DNA of 64,000 nt, taken from the NCBI RefSeq assembly GCF_036237315.1, contig NZ_CP108356.1:1364001-1428000 (forward strand), read 5' to 3'. The translations under genes and the position numbers were made by a program. This DNA is from Streptomyces sp. NBC_01351 (GTDB lineage Bacteria > Actinomycetota > Actinomycetes > Streptomycetales > Streptomycetaceae). Within the stretch, counting starts at the first letter, position 1; each line of letters opens with the position of its first letter. Positions 59,923-64,000 of the stretch are shown piece after piece. Under the pieces are notes generated by a model that was given only the letters and a program-made list of their open reading frames with translations, was not told where the DNA came from and searched no databases.

Positions 59923-60942
59923 TCAGGGCTCGTGTTTGGCGCGGCTCGGCTGGACGCGCTTCGGTTCGCCCGGCATTTTCGGGTAGTCCGGCGGGTACGG
60001 CATGTCGCCCAGGCCGTGTTCGTGTTCGTCGCGGTCCGCGAGTTCCAGTACGGCCTCCAGGCTGAAGGCGTGGTCGTCCATGTCCGCGTGCAGGTCGCCC
60101 AGTTCGGCGAAGCGGGCCGGCATCGTCACGATGTCGAAGTCGCGCGGTTCCGCGTCGTCCACCTCGTCCCAGCGCAGCGGGGCCGAGACCGGGGCGTGCG
60201 GGCGGGGGCGGACGGAGTAGGCGGAGGCGATCGTGCGGTCGCGGGCCGTCTGGTTGTAGTCGACGAAGATCCGCTCGCCGCGCTCCTCCTTCCACCAGGC
60301 CGTCGTGACCTTGCCCGGCATGCGGCGCTCCAGCTCCCGGCCGAGGGCGATCGCGCACCGGCGGACCTCGGTGAAGGTCCAGCGCGGGGCGATCGGGACG
60401 AAGACGTGCAGGCCGCGGCCGCCCGAGGTCTTGGGCCAGCCGCGCAGGCCCAGTTCCTCCAGCAGGGCGCGCAGTTCATGGGCGGCCGCCACCGCGTGGT
60501 GGTAGTCGGTGCCCGGCTGCGGGTCCAGGTCGATGCGCAGTTCGTCGGGGCGGTCCGTGTCCTCGCGCCGTACGGGCCAGGGGTGGAAGGTGAGGCAGCC
60601 CAGGTTGGCGGCCCACAGGACGGCCGCCGGCTCGGTGGGGCAGATCTCGTCCGCCGTGCGCCCGCTGGGGAAGGCGATGTGGGCGGTCGGGATCCAGTCG
60701 GGGAGGTTCTTCGGGGCGCGCTTCTGGAAGAAGGACTCGCCCTCCACCCCGTCCGGATAGCGCTCCAGGGTCGTGGGCCGGTTCCGCAGGGCGCGCGTGA
60801 TGCCCTCCGCGACCGACAGGTAGTACTGGGCCACGTCCCTCTTGGTGAGGCCGCGCTCGGGGAAGTACACCTTGTCCGGGCTGGAGAGGCGGACCGCACG
60901 CCCGCCCGCGTCCAGCTCGATCGCATTACCGGCAGCACCCAT
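59923..60942 (-). CDS. LigD-type DNA polymerase/primase domain protein (NHEJ)
   Basis: 339 residues corresponding to the stand-alone polymerase domain of LigD. Motifs are LSSPDKVYFPERGLTKRDVAQYY, ERYPDGVEGESFFQK, the two metal-binding aspartates in ELRIDLDPQPGT, and SGGRGLHVFVPI. It fills in and adds ribo- or deoxynucleotides at double-strand break ends. It is divergent from an ATP-dependent ligase; in Streptomyces these activities are split into separate genes. No Ku gene is in the window. Confidence 0.9.
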   Translation of the reverse strand: MGAAGNAIELDAGGRAVRLSSPDKVYFPERGLTKRDVAQYYLSVAEGITRALRNRPTTLERYPDGVEGESFFQKRAPKNLPDWIPTAHIAFPSGRTADEICPTEPAAVLWAANLGCLTFHPWPVRREDTDRPDELRIDLDPQPGTDYHHAVAAAHELRALLEELGLRGWPKTSGGRGLHVFVPIAPRWTFTEVRRCAIALGRELERRMPGKVTTAWWKEERGERIFVDYNQTARDRTIASAYSVRPRPHAPVSAPLRWDEVDDAEPRDFDIVTMPARFAELGDLHADMDDHAFSLEAVLELADRDEHEHGLGDMPYPPDYPKMPGEPKRVQPSRAKHEP

Positions 60943-61017
60943 GGGGGCCACGTTAGGCGGGCCCGGGCGGCCGCGCATACCGGGCGGGTCCGGACGTACC
61001 ACCGCAGAATCATGAGC

Positions 61018-62103
61018 ATGGATCTGCCGGTGATGCCCCCCGTGAAACCGATGCTCGCCAAGTCCGTGGCCAAGATCCCGCCCGGCATGCAGTACGAGGC
61101 CAAGTGGGACGGTTTCCGGGCGATCGTGCATCGGGACGGCGACGAGATCGAGATCGGCAGCCGCACGGGGAAGTCCCTGACCAGGTATTTCCCGGAGCTG
61201 GTGGCGGCGCTGCGGATCAATCTGCCCGACCGCTGCGTCATGGACGGCGAGATCGTCATCGTCAATGGCGGGCGGCTCGACTTCGACCGGCTGACCGAGC
61301 GGATCCATCCCGCCGCCTCCCGCGTGAAACTGCTCGCCGAGACGACCCCCGCCAGTTTCGTCGCCTTCGACCTGCTCGCCCTCGGCGACGAGGCGCTCCT
61401 CGACACCCCGCTCACCGAGCGCCGTACCGCCCTTGCCCAGTCCCTCTCCACCGCTCGGCCCCCCGTTCACCTCGCGCCCGCGACCACCGACCCCGCGCTC
61501 GCGCGGGAGTGGTTCGAGCGGTTCGAAGGCGCCGGGCTCGACGGGGTGATCGCCAAGCCGCTCGATCTCCCCTACCGGCCCGATGCCCGCCTCATGTTCA
61601 AGATCAAGCACGAACGTACCGCCGACGTCGTCGTCGCGGGTTTCCGTTTCCACAAGAGCGGTCCGATTGTCGGATCGCTCCTGCTGGGGTTGTACGACGA
61701 CACCGGCGTCCTCCAGCACGTGGGCGTGTGCGCCGCCTTCCCCATGAAGCGGCGCGCCGAGCTGGTGGAGGAGCTCGACCCGCTGCGGATGGAAGACCCC
61801 ACCGGGCATCCCTGGGCGGCCTGGGCCGAGGAGTCCGCGCACGAGAGCGCCCGGCTGCCCGGCGCGCAGAGCCGCTGGACCGGCAAGAAGGACCTGTCCT
61901 GGGTGCCGCTGCGCCCGGAGCGGGTCGTCGAGGTCGCCTACGACCACATGGAGGGCGACCGCTTCCGGCACACCGCCCAGTTCCGCCGGTGGCGGCCCGA
62001 CCGGGTGCCGGAGAGCTGTACGTACGCCCAGTTGGAGGAGGTCGTCGGCTACGACCTGGCGGAGGTGCTCGGCCCGCGGCCGGACGCCGCGGGGGCACCC
62101 TGA
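61018..62103 (+). CDS. ATP-dependent DNA ligase (LigD ligase-domain type)
   Basis: 361 residues. The nucleotidyl lysine is K29 in EAKWDGFRAI (K-x-D-G), with later motifs MDGEIVIV, FVAFDLLAL, LDGVIAKPLDLPYRPD and the C-terminal OB-fold RPERVVEVAYDHMEGDRFRH. It seals nicks using ATP in non-homologous end joining. The -10-like CAGAAT (61005-61010) lies 7 nt before ATG 61018, suggesting leaderless expression; ATG 61012 in the same frame is the alternative. Confidence 0.9.
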   Translation: MDLPVMPPVKPMLAKSVAKIPPGMQYEAKWDGFRAIVHRDGDEIEIGSRTGKSLTRYFPELVAALRINLPDRCVMDGEIVIVNGGRLDFDRLTERIHPAASRVKLLAETTPASFVAFDLLALGDEALLDTPLTERRTALAQSLSTARPPVHLAPATTDPALAREWFERFEGAGLDGVIAKPLDLPYRPDARLMFKIKHERTADVVVAGFRFHKSGPIVGSLLLGLYDDTGVLQHVGVCAAFPMKRRAELVEELDPLRMEDPTGHPWAAWAEESAHESARLPGAQSRWTGKKDLSWVPLRPERVVEVAYDHMEGDRFRHTAQFRRWRPDRVPESCTYAQLEEVVGYDLAEVLGPRPDAAGAP

Positions 62104-62111
62104 GGCCCGCC

Positions 62112-63530
62112 TCAGCCCGTCGTCAGCTTCTCCCACTCCCCCCGGTCCGGGCCCGCGAGCCTCGGCGCGTAGTCCGGACGCGCTTCCAGCCAGCGCGCGA
62201 CCCGGGCCCGGATCTCCGGGCCGGCGTACGCGCGCTCCGGCGGCTCGGCCAGGTGTCGGACCCGCGCCCTCGCCCGCATCACCTCCGGGTCCTCCAGCGC
62301 GCAGTCGAACAGCGCCGCCACCTCGCGCGGCGTCCCCGAGCGCACGGCCCGGGTCGCGAACCGCTCCCCGATCGCCGAGTCGGCGACCACCTGGAAGTCG
62401 AACCAGGGCTTCAGCGTGCGCACCGCCCAGTCGTGGTACTCGGCGGCGAACCGCTCCGATCCGGGGTCCTGGTGCGCCGTACGGGCCACCCTGAGCGCCG
62501 CCCACAGCGCGAGCGAAGTGCCCTGCCCGAGGGTCGGGTTGGTGTGCGTGATCGCGTCCCCGATCGGGACCAGCCCGCTCACCACGGGGCCCCGCTCGTC
62601 GGCCTGCGGGCTCCACCGGTTGTCCAGGCTCGCGGTGGCGAGTACGTCCGACAGCGGTCGCGCGCCCAGTGCCAGCCAGGCCTCGCCGGGCGGGAAGGCC
62701 CGGGCGGCCCCCTCGAAGATCGCGGGGTCGCGCAGCGCCGAGCGCGTGGTGTCGGTGGTGTGCACGAACAGCGTCACGGCGAACACCCGGTTGTCGGCGG
62801 GGAAGACCGCGCACCCGGCGAAGGCCCCGCCGGTCACCGCCCACGGGCGGCGCGGCCCTTCGTCCATGCCCTCGGGCAATCGGTACCAGCGGCAGAAGTA
62901 GGCGAGTCCGGTGCGGTGCCGTTCCACGACGGCCGGCCGGCAGCCCGCCGCGGTCAGCCAGCGCTCGGCGCCGCCCCGGCGCCCGCCCGCGTCCACCACG
63001 AGGTCCCCCTCGTAACTCCCCTCGTCGGTCGTCACCCCCGTCACCCTGATCCCTGGGGTACCGGGCGTCCCGGGGGCCGCGGTGGGCATGGGGGCCGCGG
63101 TCAGCCCGGTGACCGGTTCCCCGTACCGCGAGACGACCCCCGGTTCGGCGCGCAGGGCCGTGGCCAGCGCGCTCTCCAGCAGGATGCGCCGGGCCTGGAT
63201 CATGACGAGGTCCTCGTCGCCGGGGCGCGCGGGAGGACGTACGTCGAACCAGTCCAGCTCGTGCCGTTCGCGGGCGCCGAGCCGGAGCATCTCCTCGTAG
63301 ACATCGGGCAGTTCGTGCCGCAGGACAGCGCGCGCGGCGCCGAGCAGTGCGTGCGGCTGGCCCGCCTGCGGTACGGACGGACGGCGCCAGCCGAAGAAGT
63401 CGCGGTCGAGGGCGGTGCCCGGGGCGCGGGTGTCGCGCTCGAACAGTTCGGCGGTGTGCCCGTGCCGTGCCGCGAGCAGGGCGGTGGCCAGGCCTCCGAT
63501 GCCTCCGCCGATGACCAGCACGTGTGCCAT
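62112..63530 (-). CDS. FAD-dependent oxidoreductase/monooxygenase (LasC-like)
   Basis: 472 residues. Rossmann start HVLVIGGGIGGLATALLAARHGHTAELFERD, DLVVDAGGRRGGAERWL and the GD motif PIGDAITHTNPTLGQGTSLAL. It belongs to the same broad group as the enzyme at 58325 but has a longer C-terminal helical part with ARVRHLAEPPERAYAGPEIRARVARWL. The substrate is unknown. It converges on the ligase gene with 8 bp between stops. Confidence 0.85.
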   Translation of the reverse strand: MAHVLVIGGGIGGLATALLAARHGHTAELFERDTRAPGTALDRDFFGWRRPSVPQAGQPHALLGAARAVLRHELPDVYEEMLRLGARERHELDWFDVRPPARPGDEDLVMIQARRILLESALATALRAEPGVVSRYGEPVTGLTAAPMPTAAPGTPGTPGIRVTGVTTDEGSYEGDLVVDAGGRRGGAERWLTAAGCRPAVVERHRTGLAYFCRWYRLPEGMDEGPRRPWAVTGGAFAGCAVFPADNRVFAVTLFVHTTDTTRSALRDPAIFEGAARAFPPGEAWLALGARPLSDVLATASLDNRWSPQADERGPVVSGLVPIGDAITHTNPTLGQGTSLALWAALRVARTAHQDPGSERFAAEYHDWAVRTLKPWFDFQVVADSAIGERFATRAVRSGTPREVAALFDCALEDPEVMRARARVRHLAEPPERAYAGPEIRARVARWLEARPDYAPRLAGPDRGEWEKLTTG

Positions 63531-63624
63531 TGCGCCCCCCTGAGCCGATGAACGGTACGACGATCAGACCGCCCAGAGCCTGCGCGCGCGGAACCTGGCC
63601 GAAACCCGCACGGCCGTCCGAAGA

Positions 63625-64000
63625 TCAGGAGCCCGCGCGGTACGCCTCCACCGCCCGCCGGATCTGCTCCTCGATCAGGTCCGCGTTGATGGCGACGGCC
63701 GCCTGGACCCCCTGCGCCGCGGCGCCCGCGACCTGCGCCATCGGGGCCGTCACGTTCCCCGCGACCCAGACCCCGGGCAGCGCGGTGGCCCCGGTCGCCG
63801 CGTCGGACGCGACGCAGGTGCCGATCACGTGGCCGTCCCGCTCCAGCCCCGCCGTCGGCAGGCCGAGGCTGGTCAGCACTCCGGAGCGGGCAGCGAACCG
63901 GGGGGCCACCACCAGCGCCCGGCATTCCAGCGCTCCTCCGCCCGCCAGGGTCACCCCGCTCAGCCGGTCGTCACCGTCGACCACGAGGCCCGTCACCTCC
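63625..64000 (-). CDS. NAD(P)/FAD-dependent oxidoreductase, thioredoxin-reductase-like (partial)
   Basis: The frame is open to the right edge of the window, so the N-terminus is missing. The visible 125 residues contain LVVAPRFAARSGVL and the C-terminal FAD-binding GVWVAGNVTAPMAQVAGAAAQGVQAAVAINADL, which identifies the low-molecular-weight thioredoxin-reductase-like subgroup. The redox CxxC would lie outside the window, so whether it reduces thioredoxin cannot be judged. Confidence 0.82.
   Translation of the reverse strand, partial: EVTGLVVDGDDRLSGVTLAGGGALECRALVVAPRFAARSGVLTSLGLPTAGLERDGHVIGTCVASDAATGATALPGVWVAGNVTAPMAQVAGAAAQGVQAAVAINADLIEEQIRRAVEAYRAGS

Noticed and set aside
58325..63530. 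Halogenase assignment for the two LasC-like flavoenzymes
   Set aside because: No WxWxIP motif was seen in either protein.

Overview
The window is a piece of a Streptomyces chromosome, or that of a very close relative. The DNA is very GC-rich, codons end in G or C, and the genes are typical of the genus: an SsgA-like sporulation protein, a WhiB-like iron-sulfur regulator, an Scr1-type helix-turn-helix/DUF397/ATP-binding trio, type VII secretion substrates, MpaB and MAB_1171c family proteins. The order idi, SCO6745-family gene, fatty-acid oxidation genes, SsgA-like gene, ABC-F gene and a ligase/LigD-polymerase pair matches what I remember of the S. coelicolor SCO67xx arm region. This is from memory, not from a search. 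No rRNA, tRNA, CRISPR array, transposase or integrase was seen.

Layout. 1-7.2 kb: end of an acetyltransferase gene, idi, an anti-sigma-like ATPase, a DUF308 membrane protein, an enoyl-CoA hydratase, a PfpI protein and a GlxA-type regulator, a first ABC-F ATPase and a small secreted His/Asp-rich peptide. 7.2-9.7 kb: module A, read right to left as ImmA-like metalloprotease, 7-TM MAB_1171c-family protein, short-chain dehydrogenase. 9.9-20.9 kb: Tex, an SCO6745-family protein, a secreted M1 peptidase, an MpaB-type oxygenase, a secreted sphingomyelinase, and a fatty acyl-CoA ligase divergent from a MerR regulator. 21.1-25.6 kb: a three-gene molybdenum hydroxylase operon with a membrane-anchored ABM-domain partner. 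25.7-32.6 kb: a five-gene acyl-CoA catabolic operon (CoA transferase, LLM oxidoreductase, acyl-CoA dehydrogenase, thiolase, FadB-like). 32.6-39.1 kb: YjbR, a saccharopine dehydrogenase-like enzyme, endonuclease V, YciI, a BNR-repeat protein, the SsgA-like protein and a second ABC-F ATPase. 39.2-41.0 kb: ATP-binding/Scr1-HTH/DUF397 trio. 41.1-42.1 kb: acyl-ACP desaturase under a striking palindromic operator.

42.2-44.8 kb holds a four-gene operon with overlapping reading frames that looks type VII secretion-related; its first gene carries a TTA codon. A WhiB-like gene, a VOC protein and a TetR-controlled hydrolase/MFS efflux operon follow, then 49.3-52.5 kb of small, truncated and broken genes that look like toxin/immunity debris.

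52.6-59.7 kb is the most interesting region (module B): an EspR-like HTH regulator with a perfect palindrome upstream, an ImmA/IrrE-like metalloprotease, two tandem paralogous 7-TM MAB_1171c-family proteins, two overlapping micro-ORFs, an Old Yellow Enzyme-type flavin reductase and a LasC-type FAD monooxygenase. It resembles module A in combining protease, 7-TM protein and redox enzyme. I infer an uncharacterised sensing or signalling system in which redox enzymes make or modify a small ligand, the 7-TM proteins sense or move it, and the protease/HTH pair switches transcription. The window ends with a divergent LigD-polymerase/ATP-dependent ligase pair and two FAD oxidoreductases.

A recurring control feature is leaderless expression: at least eight genes have a -10-like hexamer 6-9 nt before the start codon and no ribosome binding site.
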